DNA from: Pseudoxanthomonas sp. YR558
GTDB taxonomy: Bacteria; Pseudomonadota; Gammaproteobacteria; Xanthomonadales; Xanthomonadaceae
Assembly: GCF_900116385.1 (NCBI RefSeq)
Contig: NZ_FPCI01000002.1
Location: forward strand, 496,001-560,000
Direction of reading: 5' to 3'
Length of the DNA stretch: 64,000 nucleotides
In this document: positions 1 to 9,596 of the stretch, piece by piece
How the letters are laid out: the number at the start of each line of letters is the position of its first letter
How positions within the stretch are numbered: position 1 is the stretch's first letter
Notes under the pieces: model-generated
Database searches by the model: none
What the model was told of the DNA's origin: nothing
Seen by the model: only the letters and a program-made list of their open reading frames with translations
Program-made: the position numbers and the translations under genes

Positions 1-708
1 GCAGGCACCGGTATCGCCGCGTGGGCTGCGCAACCCGCCGCGCAGGCGCAGGGCGCACACGACTTCCACTACCGGATTGGCGCGACGCTCGAGGTCGATG
101 GCGAACGCCAGGACGTTGTCCTGCGCGACTGGCCGGGCCGCAAGGTGGGTTTCGCTTCGACGACGAAAGCCGGCCGCGCGTGGCGCATTGAGCTGGTCGT
201 CGATCCTGCGGCAGAAGGCCAGGTGAGGCTCGCCGGTGACATCAGCGTGGACGGCAAGCCCGTGTCCAAACCGGTACTGATGGGTCTGCTCGGCAAGGCG
301 ATGCGTATCGAGGTGACCCCGCCGGATGGCAGCTCGACGTTTGCGCTGTCGATGATCGTCAGTCGGCACGACGGCGCGCCCGGGCCGGACGCGGCCAGCG
401 TGCCGAAGCAGCCCGCGCCTGCCTACCCGGAAGACGCGAAGGCGCGCGGCCAGAGCGGGCTGGTGGTGTTGAAGTTGCGAGTCGGCCCCGATGGCCGCGT
501 GCGTGAAGCCGTCGTGGAATCATCGGAGCCCGCCGGCCTGTTTGACGAAGCCTCGCTCGCGGCTGCCCGGGAATGGACGTTTGAGCCGCCGACGGAGAAT
601 GGCATGCGCGGCGAAGGCTGGGTGCGCGTGCCCATTCGGTACGACATCGACGGCAGCGCTGAGGATGGCGCTGAAAAGGCTGCCGCGGTCGACCAACCTG
701 CTGCATGA
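1..708 (+). CDS. Secreted TonB C-terminal domain protein (5' end outside window)
   Basis: The reading frame is open from base 1, so the true start lies upstream. The visible N-terminus is alanine-rich and runs into an AQA-like site followed by DFHYRIG, which looks like the end of a signal peptide. The last 90 or so residues match the TonB C-terminal fold: a PAYPEDAKARG turn, a hydrophobic strand with VGPDGRV, then an AAREWTFEPP motif. TonB-C domains normally contact TonB-dependent receptors or peptidoglycan, but here no long proline spacer is visible before the domain. A GTG at 145 is in frame but would remove the export signal, so I do not use it. The stop overlaps the next ATG (ATGA), suggesting co-translation. 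Confidence 0.75.
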   Translation, partial: AGTGIAAWAAQPAAQAQGAHDFHYRIGATLEVDGERQDVVLRDWPGRKVGFASTTKAGRAWRIELVVDPAAEGQVRLAGDISVDGKPVSKPVLMGLLGKAMRIEVTPPDGSSTFALSMIVSRHDGAPGPDAASVPKQPAPAYPEDAKARGQSGLVVLKLRVGPDGRVREAVVESSEPAGLFDEASLAAAREWTFEPPTENGMRGEGWVRVPIRYDIDGSAEDGAEKAAAVDQPAA

Positions 709-1262
709 GCCGACGAGAGCAAGGGGAGCGGCACGCGTTATGGCGCACTGGCGCCTGTTTCATCGCGGCGTGCCTAGCAAACGGCTGCGCGCACCGCGTC
801 GATAGCATCGAGCAGCGTCTGTTGTTGCCTGAAGCGGCCGGGCGTTACGAAATAGCGCCACACCAGGCCTTCGTCTACCCGGTGCCCGTCGACACGGCCG
901 GCCCCGCATTCCCGTCGGCGGGCATGCCGCGCGAACTGCCGGCGTTCACGCTGTGCGTGGCGTTCGTGGTGGATGAGAAGGGCAAGGCGACGCAGGTCGC
1001 CCCGCTGCGTCAGGCAGGCTGCGCGGATGGCGCCGCGCAGCCGCTGTTGCGCGATGCCGCGCTTTCCGCGGTGTCGGGATGGACCTTCGAACCCGCGATG
1101 TTCTGCGACTATCCGGACGCCTTGAGTCGCGATCGGGACTGGAACGGATACGGCTGCGCCGGCGAACGCGTGCAGGCGCGTGCCGTGCCGGTCACGCTGG
1201 CGTATGCCTTCACCTTCGAGATCCGCGAGGGCAGGCAGCGCGTGGCCACGGCCAAGCGCTGA
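705..1262 (+). CDS. Putative secreted TonB-C-like protein
   Basis: 185 residues, starting at an ATG that overlaps the previous stop. A short basic N-terminus, then a hydrophobic stretch (residues about 14-27) ending in LANGCAH suggests a signal peptide; the cysteine could be a poor lipobox. The mature part has a strand with VVDEKGKATQV, conserved-looking cysteine pairs and a SGWTFEP motif like the end of TonB-C domains. It is probably a divergent paralogue of the upstream gene and co-transcribed with it. Function unknown; a role as a real ExbBD-coupled TonB is unlikely because there is no membrane anchor plus spacer. Confidence 0.65.
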   Translation: MSRREQGERHALWRTGACFIAACLANGCAHRVDSIEQRLLLPEAAGRYEIAPHQAFVYPVPVDTAGPAFPSAGMPRELPAFTLCVAFVVDEKGKATQVAPLRQAGCADGAAQPLLRDAALSAVSGWTFEPAMFCDYPDALSRDRDWNGYGCAGERVQARAVPVTLAYAFTFEIREGRQRVATAKR

Positions 1263-1300
1263 TACCGGCTGGTTGTGCGTGCCTCGGAGATGGGACGGCG

Positions 1301-1918
1301 TCAGTCGAGGGTGTGCGTGGAATCGGCCACGCGGCGTACTTCGTCCGGATGGTGGCTGACGTAGACGATGGGCAGGCGGATTTCGTCGCGCACGCGCTGC
1401 AGGTAGGGGATCAGTTCTTCGCGGCGGGCCTGGTCCAGCGACGACAGCGGCTCGTCGAACAGCAGCAACGAGGGCTGCGACAGCAATGCACGACCGATCG
1501 CGACGCGCTGCGCTTCGCCGCCGGACAGGTTGCGCGTGCGGCGACCGAGCAGCGTTGCGATGCCGAGCAACTCCACGACGGCATCGAATCCGAAGCGGGG
1601 CGCGCCACGCCCGCCGTGGCGCCCGTAGAGCAGGTTGCGGCGTACGTCCAGGTGCGGGAACAGCCGCGCATCCTGGAAGACATAGCCGATGCGGCGCTGG
1701 TGCACCGGCACGTCGATGCGCTGCGCACTGTCGAACAGGCAGTGGCCGTCCACGTCGATGCGCCCGGCCACCGGCGTCACCAGTCCCGCGATGGCATTGA
1801 GGACCGAGGTCTTGCCCGCGCCGGACGGCCCCACCAGGGCGATCACGCGCGCGTCGTCCTGGATGCGTACGTGGCGATGGAAGTGCCCGCGCCGCAGTTC
1901 GATGTCCAGGTGCAGCAT
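1301..1918 (-). CDS. modC: Molybdate ABC transporter ATP-binding protein ModC, short form
   Basis: 205 residues of an ABC ATPase: Walker A GPSGAGKT near residues 30-37, Q-loop FQDARLF near 82, signature LSGGEAQRVA at about 131-140, Walker B LLLFDEP at about 151-157 and the H-loop SHH near 188-190. It powers molybdate import with ModA and ModB. The protein stops 15 residues after the H-loop, so it lacks the C-terminal TOBE/Mop domain present in E. coli ModC (about 350 residues). The ATG shares its A with the modB stop (TGATG), so translation is coupled. No frameshifted remnant of a Mop domain is visible downstream. ModC rests on context; the ATPase itself is certain. Confidence 0.88.
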   Translation of the reverse strand: MLHLDIELRRGHFHRHVRIQDDARVIALVGPSGAGKTSVLNAIAGLVTPVAGRIDVDGHCLFDSAQRIDVPVHQRRIGYVFQDARLFPHLDVRRNLLYGRHGGRGAPRFGFDAVVELLGIATLLGRRTRNLSGGEAQRVAIGRALLSQPSLLLFDEPLSSLDQARREELIPYLQRVRDEIRLPIVYVSHHPDEVRRVADSTHTLD

Positions 1919-2619
1919 CAGCTGTCCTCGCCCTGGCGTGTGTGATGGCGGCGCACCAGCCACTCGGAGAAGAGCAACGCCGCCAGCGAGATCGCCACGG
2001 CGACCGCAGCGAGGCGCCAGATGCCGGCTTCGCCACCGGGCACCTGCATCAGGCCATAGATCGCGGAGGACAGCGTCTGTGTCTCGCCGGGGATGTTGGA
2101 GACGAAGGTGATGGTGGCGCCGAACTCGCCAAGCGCTTTCGCGAAGGCCAGCACGCTGCCGGCGACCAGGCCGGGCCAGGCCAGCGGCAAGGTGACGGTG
2201 AAGAAGACGCGCCACGGGCCGGCACCCAGGGTGGACGCGGCTTGTTCCAGGCGGCGGTCGGTGGCTTCGAGCGACAGACGGATCGCGCGCACCATCAGCG
2301 GGAAGCCCATCACCGCGCAGGCCAGTGCCGCACCGGTCCAGCGGAACGCGAACACGAGGCCAAGATGTTCCTTCAGGAAGGCGCCTAGCGTGCCCTGTGT
2401 ACCCAGCGTCACCAGCAGGGCGTAACCCATCACCACCGGCGGCAACACCAGCGGCAGGTGCACCACGGCATCCAGCAGCGCCTTGCCCGGGAAGCGCGTG
2501 CGCGCCAGCAGCCAACCGACCAGCACGCCGAATGGCAGGCTGGCGAGCGCCGCCACCAGCGCCACCTTCAGGCTGAGCTGGATCGCGGTGAGTTCTTCCG
2601 CGGTGAACGCATCGAACAC
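1918..2619 (-). CDS. modB: Molybdate ABC transporter permease ModB
   Basis: 233 residues with about five membrane segments and the permease EAA-loop (AASTLGAGPWRVFFTVTLPLA, around residues 125-146) that docks on ModC. It forms the inner-membrane channel for molybdate. The start is a GTG only 7 bases after the modA stop. Length matches the ModB family. It is the middle gene of a tight modABC operon on the minus strand. Confidence 0.92.
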   Translation of the reverse strand: MFDAFTAEELTAIQLSLKVALVAALASLPFGVLVGWLLARTRFPGKALLDAVVHLPLVLPPVVMGYALLVTLGTQGTLGAFLKEHLGLVFAFRWTGAALACAVMGFPLMVRAIRLSLEATDRRLEQAASTLGAGPWRVFFTVTLPLAWPGLVAGSVLAFAKALGEFGATITFVSNIPGETQTLSSAIYGLMQVPGGEAGIWRLAAVAVAISLAALLFSEWLVRRHHTRQGEDS

Positions 2620-2626
2620 GAAGGCG

Positions 2627-3412
2627 TCAGTCCTTCACCGCGAATCCGCGCCGCGTGAAGATCGCATCGGCGGCAGGGGAGGCCAGCCATTGCACGAACT
2701 GCGTCGCCTGCGCCGATCGCGGGCCCCGCAGGGCGGCGACCGGATAGATGATCGGCGGATGGCTGTCTTCGGGGAACGTCGCCACCACGCGCACGGCCGG
2801 TTCCGCTTTCGCATCGGAGGCGTACACGATGCCCAGCGGCGTTTCGCCGCGCGCCACCAGCATCAGCGCCGCGCGCACGCTCTCGGATTCGGCGAGCCGC
2901 GCCTTGACACCGTTCCACAACGACAGCGATTCCAGCGAGGCCTTGGCGTACTTGCCCGCGGGCACGGTCTGCGTCTGGCCTACCGCCAGGCGACCGTCAC
3001 CGAGCGCGGCGAGGAAGGTGGCGGGCCGCTTCAGGTCGACGCGCGCCTTGCTCGCCTTCGGTGCGACCAGCACCAGCTGGTTGCCCAGCAGGTTGCGTCG
3101 CGTGGCGGGTTCAAGCTTGTCGCGCTGTTGCAGGTAGTCCATCCATTCCAGGTCGGCGGAGAAGAAGGCATCGGCAGGCGCGCCCTGTTCGATCTGGCGC
3201 GCCAGCGCCGAACTCGCCGCATACGACACCCGCACCGGTACGCCGGTCTGCTTCTGGTAGGCCGCGGCGGCTTCGTCCAGCGATTCCTTCAGGCTGGCGG
3301 CGGCGAAGACGGTGAGGCCGGTATGGTCCTGGGCGCGTGCGATGCCGGGGATCAGCAGCGAAGCGACCAACGCGAGGGCGACGAGCGATGAGCGGAGCGA
3401 AAACAGGTTCAT
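2627..3412 (-). CDS. modA: Molybdate ABC transporter substrate-binding protein ModA
   Basis: 261 residues. Signal peptide about 1-27 ending IARAQ, then the periplasmic type II binding fold starting [17 protein letters not shown], which is typical of ModA. The conserved [20 protein letters not shown] segment carries serines expected to hydrogen-bond the oxyanion. It delivers molybdate to ModB/ModC. The ATG at 3412 is chosen because it directly precedes the signal peptide; the frame stays open further upstream, but that part overlaps the neighbouring gene and is not protein-like. Confidence 0.93.
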   Translation of the reverse strand: MNLFSLRSSLVALALVASLLIPGIARAQDHTGLTVFAAASLKESLDEAAAAYQKQTGVPVRVSYAASSALARQIEQGAPADAFFSADLEWMDYLQQRDKLEPATRRNLLGNQLVLVAPKASKARVDLKRPATFLAALGDGRLAVGQTQTVPAGKYAKASLESLSLWNGVKARLAESESVRAALMLVARGETPLGIVYASDAKAEPAVRVVATFPEDSHPPIIYPVAALRGPRSAQATQFVQWLASPAADAIFTRRGFAVKD

Positions 3413-3438
3413 GCAGGCACTCCTTGGGGGAAGGGACG

Positions 3439-3933
3439 CTATTCGATGATGAAGGTCTTGATCTGCCGTGCGCTGCGCGCCGGCCTGCTGTCGCCGGGAA
3501 CGAGCAGTCGTGCAGGGCCTTCGCGTGCGTCCAGGGGCTTGCCGTCGCAGCGATCCGCCACGTAGACCGCCTGCTTGCCGAGCGTGGTATCCAGTTCGCC
3601 CAGCGAGAACACCACGCGGTAGCCATCGCTCGCCACCACCTCCACACGGCGCGCAAGGTGTGCGCCGCGTAGCGGCTCCGCCGGCATCGCACCAGCGCGC
3701 CGCAGCAGGTCCACGAGGGCGACGCCCTCGCATCGCACCGGCGTGCCGTGCACATCGATGGTGACGTCGTGACGTGGTAGACCTGCGATCAGCTCCGCGT
3801 CCCAGGCCAGTTCCATGCGGGCCGGCGCCGGCGAAGCGGGCGCATGCGCGGCGTGCGATTGCGCGAACGTTGTCGCGACCGATGTTCCAAGACAGCACAG
3901 GATCAGGACGAATCTGCGGAACCGATGCCTCAT
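3439..3933 (-). CDS. Small exported protein with a sulfite-oxidase-type molybdopterin-binding fold
   Basis: 164 residues. Signal peptide about 1-25 (ends TTFAQ), then a compact domain with features of the Oxidored_molyb family: [33 protein letters not shown] and [10 protein letters not shown] near the end. Single-domain proteins like this are often annotated as molybdopterin-dependent oxidoreductases, but whether they hold a molybdenum cofactor is uncertain. It lies 26 bases upstream of modA and 20 bases downstream of the nuclease gene, so it is probably co-transcribed with modABC, which supports a molybdenum link. No haem or dimerisation domain is present. Confidence 0.75.
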   Translation of the reverse strand: MRHRFRRFVLILCCLGTSVATTFAQSHAAHAPASPAPARMELAWDAELIAGLPRHDVTIDVHGTPVRCEGVALVDLLRRAGAMPAEPLRGAHLARRVEVVASDGYRVVFSLGELDTTLGKQAVYVADRCDGKPLDAREGPARLLVPGDSRPARSARQIKTFIIE

Positions 3934-3953
3934 GGGACGCTCCCGTGTGCGGA

Positions 3954-4769
3954 TCAGTGGGTATCGAGTGCCTGGTTCAACACCGCGGCCAAGGCCACGC
4001 CGCCGGCGCGCAATTGCTGCTCGATGACGGGCAGGTGCTGGTCCACGTAACTTTGTTCCAGCTTGGCGCGGCGCGGGTAGAAGCCGGGCTGCGTTACCAC
4101 GCGGCACGATTGCTCGGCCCAGTCGGCCGACGGAGGCGGCAATGCGATGGCGCCTAGGGCCGGACGCGGCAGCGCGCGCAGACGAAGCAGGTAGTCGGCT
4201 TCGCTGCGGCCCGTGGAGAGCAGCATGCGGCTGTCCCACAGGGTGTGCAGGTTGGTGCCGCGGTCGTTGAAATTGATCTGCACGTCATTGCCGCCCTTGT
4301 CGCGGCCGTAGCCGGCATGCAGCGGCTGGTGCACGTCGCCGACGAAGTGCACGACGAATTTCAGCGCCTGCAACCGCTCTGCGCGCGTGCGCTTGGTATC
4401 GGCCAGGATCGCGGCCTGCGTCCTGATCGCTTCGACGACGCAGTTGCCGTTCGGACAATCGCGCACTTGTTCGTACGCGCAGTCGTGTTCGCCGATATTG
4501 ACGAAGTGCCAGCGCGACGTCGTCTTGCCCAGCACGGGATCGCTGTCGCGCAGGTCGTCTGCCCAGCTCGCAATGCCGGCCAGCGTGGCATCCGGTTCGC
4601 CTTTCAGCAGCATCTCAGCCTGACGGCGCGCCGCAGGTGTCAGATCGTCCCAGGCCAGTTGCGCCACCAGGCGGTGGCCCATCGGCCCCCACGCGAGGGC
4701 AGGCGCGGGCAGCAAGGCGCCGGCGAGGAAAACAACGAGGGTGGCGGCGATAAGAAGGGGACGGACCAT
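3954..4769 (-). CDS. S1/P1-type zinc nuclease
   Basis: 271 residues. The signal peptide (1-26, ending PALA) is followed by tryptophan 27, whose new N-terminus is itself a zinc ligand in this family. All nine expected trinuclear zinc ligands can be placed: W27, H32, D71, H88, H141, D145, H151, H175 and D179, with the same spacing as nuclease P1. It should be an exported phosphodiesterase and 3'-nucleotidase acting on RNA and single-stranded DNA, giving phosphate or nucleosides. It is first in the row leading to modABC. A TAAAGT on the minus strand (4776-4781) lies so close to the ATG that the mRNA could be nearly leaderless. Confidence 0.93.
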   Translation of the reverse strand: MVRPLLIAATLVVFLAGALLPAPALAWGPMGHRLVAQLAWDDLTPAARRQAEMLLKGEPDATLAGIASWADDLRDSDPVLGKTTSRWHFVNIGEHDCAYEQVRDCPNGNCVVEAIRTQAAILADTKRTRAERLQALKFVVHFVGDVHQPLHAGYGRDKGGNDVQINFNDRGTNLHTLWDSRMLLSTGRSEADYLLRLRALPRPALGAIALPPPSADWAEQSCRVVTQPGFYPRRAKLEQSYVDQHLPVIEQQLRAGGVALAAVLNQALDTH

Positions 4770-4826
4770 GCCGGTACTTTAACCGACACGGGCCGTCCCC
4801 ATTGCGCGTTGCGTGCGGATCGCGGC

Positions 4827-5447
4827 TCAGAACTTCACGACATAAGCCACGCCGTACACGAGCGGGTCGATGTTCGCGGTACCCAGCTTGGCGCCATCCA
4901 CCTTGACCTCGGTATCGATGTCGATCCAGCGCGCATCCACGCGCACGGCGCCGCGCTCGCTGACCTTGATGTCGATGCCCGCGTGCGCGGCCAGGCCCCA
5001 GGAGTCGTCCAGCTTCAGATCGGTGCCTTCCAGCGCGCCCTTGGTGTCTTCGCTGAAGAACGTGGTGTAGTTCAGGCCGGCACCGAGGAACGGCGACACC
5101 TTGCCCTTGCTGTTGAAGTGGTACTGCAGCGACACGGTCGGCGGCAGGTGCTTGGTGCTGCCCACGGTACCGACGCCGTCGACGGCGATGTCGTGCTTGA
5201 ACGGCAGCGCGGCCAGCACTTCCAGGCCCAGGTTGTCGCGCAGGAAGTATTCGAAGGTGATGGTCGGCTTGACGTCGCTGTCGATGTCGAGCGGCAGCGT
5301 GCCGCCGGCCAGCGTGCCGTTGTCGGACTTCGGGTTCACCTGGTGCACGCCGACGCCCAGGGTCCAGTCGCCCTTGGACTGGGCGAAGGCGGGAGCGGCG
5401 GCGCCGAAGGCGAGGGCGATGGCGATCGGAATCAGGGTCTTCTTCAT
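4827..5447 (-). CDS. ompW: OmpW family outer-membrane protein
   Basis: 206 residues. Signal peptide about 1-22 (MKKTLIPIAIALAFG... ends AFAQS), then a small beta-barrel with alternating strands, the FEYFLRDNLGLEVLAALPFKHDI segment typical of OmpW, SPFLGAGLNYTTFF, and a C-terminal phenylalanine required for barrel assembly. OmpW forms an eight-stranded narrow channel for small hydrophobic compounds. The ATG at 5447 fits the signal peptide; further upstream in-frame sequence runs into the gapA promoter region. A perfect FNR-type box lies 58-71 bases upstream, in line with oxygen control of ompW in enterics. Confidence 0.92.
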   Translation of the reverse strand: MKKTLIPIAIALAFGAAAPAFAQSKGDWTLGVGVHQVNPKSDNGTLAGGTLPLDIDSDVKPTITFEYFLRDNLGLEVLAALPFKHDIAVDGVGTVGSTKHLPPTVSLQYHFNSKGKVSPFLGAGLNYTTFFSEDTKGALEGTDLKLDDSWGLAAHAGIDIKVSERGAVRVDARWIDIDTEVKVDGAKLGTANIDPLVYGVAYVVKF

Positions 5448-5504
5448 GGTGGTGACGCTCGTTGGAATGTGGCGCCAGTCTCTGCCCGCGTTCCTCATGC
5501 CGCC

Positions 5505-5518
5505 TTGATCCTGATCAA
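5505..5518. promoter_or_regulatory. FNR/ANR-type box between ompW and gapA
   Basis: The 14 bases read TTGAT, four spacer bases, ATCAA, an exact match to the FNR consensus half-sites. It sits in the divergent ompW-gapA gap, 58 bases upstream of the ompW ATG and 92 bases upstream of the gapA ATG. FNR-family regulators are known to control ompW in enteric bacteria; action here, and on which gene, is inference. Confidence 0.65.
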
Positions 5519-5548
5519 TGCCCGCGGGGACGTGCCGGCGGGGCGGCC

Positions 5549-5557
5549 TGTTAGAAT
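5549..5557 (+). promoter_or_regulatory. Extended -10 promoter element for gapA
   Basis: TGTTAGAAT fits the extended -10 pattern TG-n-TAnAAT, 53 bases before the gapA ATG. No good -35 hexamer is seen at the usual distance, as expected for an extended -10 promoter. It lies about 30 bases downstream of the FNR box. Confidence 0.45.
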
Positions 5558-5607
5558 GTCGGCCCCCGTCAACCCCGCCGCGCCAGGCGCGGCCGCAGGA
5601 GTCCTGA

Positions 5608-6615
<1,008 letters not shown>

Positions 6616-6650
6616 GCCCGCGTAGCGGCCGGACCGGCCGTCTCGCCTCC

Positions 6651-6684
6651 CGACACGGGCGCCCCAGGGCGCCCGTGTCGTTTC
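6651..6684 (+). terminator. Rho-independent terminator after gapA
   Basis: A perfect 13-base-pair stem (6651-6663 with 6668-6680) with a 4-base loop CCAG, followed by TTT. It lies 36 bases after the gapA stop. Confidence 0.85.
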
Positions 6685-6851
6685 CGGGTATCGCCAGGTG
6701 ATACCGGGCGCGCCGTCCTCGGCCACCCGCGGATCGGAATCTTGCAAATCCCCGGGCCATGCCCGAGGCTGCGGACGCGGCTGCACGGACGGCCGGAGGA
6801 CGCGGCATTCCGCGTCCTTGCACCGGAAACACGCACAGGCGAGGTCGGGGA

Positions 6852-9596
6852 ATGGATGACGTGGTCGGGTTGTTGGTCCTGGTGGGGCTGGCCGTGTTGG
6901 CCATGCCTGTCCTGCTCATCGTCGCGCTGGTGTCGGTCAGCGGCCTGAAGCGCCGCGTCACGACGCTTGAAGCGCAGGTCGCGCAGCTGCGCACCGCGCG
7001 TGTCGTGGAACCTGCGCCTGCCAGCACGGTGGCTGCGCCTGCGGCGCCCGTCGTGGACGAAGGACCCACACTGGCGGATCTGATGCGCGACGCCGCGCCC
7101 GCACCACCACCGCGTCCAGCGCCCGCCGCTGCGCCCCCGGCACCCAGCCAGGCAGCCGGGCCGCCGCCGATTCCGCCAGCTCCGGCAGCGCCGAGGCCGG
7201 CCCCCGCCACGCCGCCGCTGCCGCCACGGCCCCCGCGTCCCGTCGCGCCCTCGCGTCCGGATTTCGCCACCACCGCGGTCCGCGCGGTGCAGCGCTGGTT
7301 CACCGTCGGCAACGTGCCGGTGAAGATCGGCATGCTGGTGCTGTTCGCCGGCGTCGCCGCGCTGCTGAAGTACGGCGCGGACCAGGGCTGGTTCACGCTT
7401 CCGCCGGAACTTCGCCTCGCCGGCGTTGCCGCCGCTGCTTTGGGTGCGCTGGTGTTCGCATGGCGCAAGCGCGAGAGCAACCGCGTGTTCGCGCTGAGCC
7501 TGCAGGGTGGCGCGATCGGCGTGCTGCTGCTGGTGGTGTTCGCCGCCTTCAAGATCTTCGGCCTGATGCCGGTCGGCGCGGCGTTCGCGCTCAGCATCGC
7601 GCTGGTCGCAGGCGCCGGCATGCTGGCCGTACTGCAGGATGCGAAGGCGCTGGCGGTTTTCGCTTTGCTGGCGGGCTTCCTCGCGCCGATCTGGCTGTCG
7701 ACGGGCAGCGGCAATCACGTCGCCCTGTTCTCGTACTACGCCGTGCTCAACGCGGCGATCGTCGGCATCGCCTGGTACAAGTCCTGGCGCCTGCTGAACC
7801 TGCTCGGGTTCGCCTTCACCTTCGGCATCGGTACCGCGTGGGGCCTGTTCGATTACGCGCCGGAGAAGTACGGCACCACGCAGCCGTTCCTGGCGTTGTT
7901 CTTTGTGTTCTACCTGCTGATCCCGCTGCTGTTCGCGCGCCGCCAGCCGGCCAGCCGGCGCGACTTCATCGACGGCTGCCTGGTGTTCGGCATGCCGCTG
8001 GTCGCGTTCTCGCTGCAGGCCGGGTTGATGCAGGGTGGCGCGTTCGAGGACAGCCGACTGCCGCTGGCGTTCTGCGCGCTGGGTCTGGGCGTGCTGTATG
8101 CCGGGTTGTCGTGGCTGCTGCGCCGTCGCGAAAACTATGACGTCCTTGCGCAGTCGTATGCCCTGCTGGCGGTCGGCTTCGCCACGCTGGCGGTGCCGCT
8201 GGCGCTGTCGGCGCAGGCCACGGCGTGCGTATTCGCCTTGGAAGGCGCGGCGCTGGTCTGGCTGGGTCTGCGTCAGTCGCGCCTGTTGCCGCAACTGACC
8301 GGCGCAGGCCTACAGATGGCGGCGGCGTTCGCCTTCTTCATCGCGCGTGCGGATGCCTGGACGCCGAGCGGCGGGCTCGAAGCCATCGGCAGCCCGATGT
8401 TCGCCAACGTGCCCTTCATGAGCGCGCTGCTGATCGCGCTGGCCGGCCTGGCCAGTGCGTGGAGTTATCGCGGACGCACGGGCGCCATCGCAGGGCTCTA
8501 CTACGCATGGGGTCTGGCGTGGTGGCTGGGCAATGGCGTGATCGAGATCAATCGCTACCTGGGCCATCGGGACGAACCCGATGCGATGCTCGCGTTCGCC
8601 GCGTTGACGGGGTGGCTGGCCGCCGAGGTGCATCGCCGTCGTCCTTCGAGCGGGCTGGCGTGGACAACGCTGGCAGCATTGGCTGCCGCGGTGCCGCTGG
8701 CCTTGTGGCAGGCGGACGTGCACCAGCAGCCGTTCGCGGGTCACGGCGCATGGGCGTGGCTGGCCTATGCGGTACTCGGCATTCGCAGCCTGCTCTGCCT
8801 GCGCGACAGCGAGCATCGCCTCGCGGGTGCGGCGCAGTTCGTCTGGTGGCTGGTGTGGCCGATGGTCGCCAGCCTGCTGATGGCGTGGTTGCCCGATTGG
8901 CTGGAAGGCATGGGTCAGGGTTGGACGGCCGGCCTGATCGCGCTGCCGTGGTTGGTCGTGGTCGCGCTGGCACTGTTCCGCTGGGGCTGGTTGTCGGCGC
9001 CGCTGGGCGATCGCTTCGATGGCTGGCGCACGCCGCTGCTGGGCGTGTTGTTCGCGGCGCTTGGCCTGTGGTGGGTGGGGTCGCTGTTCATCGCCGGCAA
9101 CGCGATGCCGCTGCCCTGGATTCCCGTGGTGAACCCGATGGAGCTCGCGCAGCTCGCCGTGCTCGTGTTGCTGCTGCGCTGGTGGATGCCCGAGGACCGC
9201 CGCATCGCGCCCCCGCAGATCGTGCTGCTGTCGACGGCCGCCTTCGTCTGGATCACGTCCGTCGTGCTGCATGCCGTCCATCATTGGGGTGGTGTGCCGT
9301 GGAGCGACGGACTGCTGTCGAGCAGCCTCGCGCAGACCAGCCTCACCATCGTGTGGAGCGTGCTGGGCGTGTTGAGTTGGGTGATCGGTTCGCGGCGCGG
9401 ACAGCGCATGCTGTGGCTGGCCGGCGCGCTGCTGATGGGCGTGGTACTGCTGAAGTTGCTGACGGTGGACCGCCAGCACCTCGGCAACCTGCTGGGCATC
9501 GGTTCGTTCATCGCCTACGGCGTGCTGTGCACGGTGGTGGGCTACCTGGCGCCGGCGCCGCCGCGTCGCGCGGATTCGGAGGAGGCGGCCGCATGA
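6852..9596 (+). CDS. DUF2339 multi-pass membrane protein
   Basis: 914 residues. An N-terminal membrane helix (about 5-28), a short coiled segment (LKRRVTTLEAQVAQL), a long proline/alanine-rich linker (about 60-140), then a very hydrophobic body with roughly two dozen membrane spans to the end. This is the layout of the DUF2339 family, whose function is not established. The ATG at 6852 is chosen because it follows a purine-rich GGGGA and begins the first helix; an upstream in-frame ATG gives a non-membrane leader. The stop overlaps the ATG of the DUF3999 gene (ATGA), so the two are almost certainly made together. Confidence 0.88.
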   Translation: MDDVVGLLVLVGLAVLAMPVLLIVALVSVSGLKRRVTTLEAQVAQLRTARVVEPAPASTVAAPAAPVVDEGPTLADLMRDAAPAPPPRPAPAAAPPAPSQAAGPPPIPPAPAAPRPAPATPPLPPRPPRPVAPSRPDFATTAVRAVQRWFTVGNVPVKIGMLVLFAGVAALLKYGADQGWFTLPPELRLAGVAAAALGALVFAWRKRESNRVFALSLQGGAIGVLLLVVFAAFKIFGLMPVGAAFALSIALVAGAGMLAVLQDAKALAVFALLAGFLAPIWLSTGSGNHVALFSYYAVLNAAIVGIAWYKSWRLLNLLGFAFTFGIGTAWGLFDYAPEKYGTTQPFLALFFVFYLLIPLLFARRQPASRRDFIDGCLVFGMPLVAFSLQAGLMQGGAFEDSRLPLAFCALGLGVLYAGLSWLLRRRENYDVLAQSYALLAVGFATLAVPLALSAQATACVFALEGAALVWLGLRQSRLLPQLTGAGLQMAAAFAFFIARADAWTPSGGLEAIGSPMFANVPFMSALLIALAGLASAWSYRGRTGAIAGLYYAWGLAWWLGNGVIEINRYLGHRDEPDAMLAFAALTGWLAAEVHRRRPSSGLAWTTLAALAAAVPLALWQADVHQQPFAGHGAWAWLAYAVLGIRSLLCLRDSEHRLAGAAQFVWWLVWPMVASLLMAWLPDWLEGMGQGWTAGLIALPWLVVVALALFRWGWLSAPLGDRFDGWRTPLLGVLFAALGLWWVGSLFIAGNAMPLPWIPVVNPMELAQLAVLVLLLRWWMPEDRRIAPPQIVLLSTAAFVWITSVVLHAVHHWGGVPWSDGLLSSSLAQTSLTIVWSVLGVLSWVIGSRRGQRMLWLAGALLMGVVLLKLLTVDRQHLGNLLGIGSFIAYGVLCTVVGYLAPAPPRRADSEEAAA

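Noticed and set aside
2627..3898. ModA with a 160-residue N-terminal extension
   Set aside because: The extra part lies over the neighbouring gene and the internal ATG at 3412 precedes a clean signal peptide.
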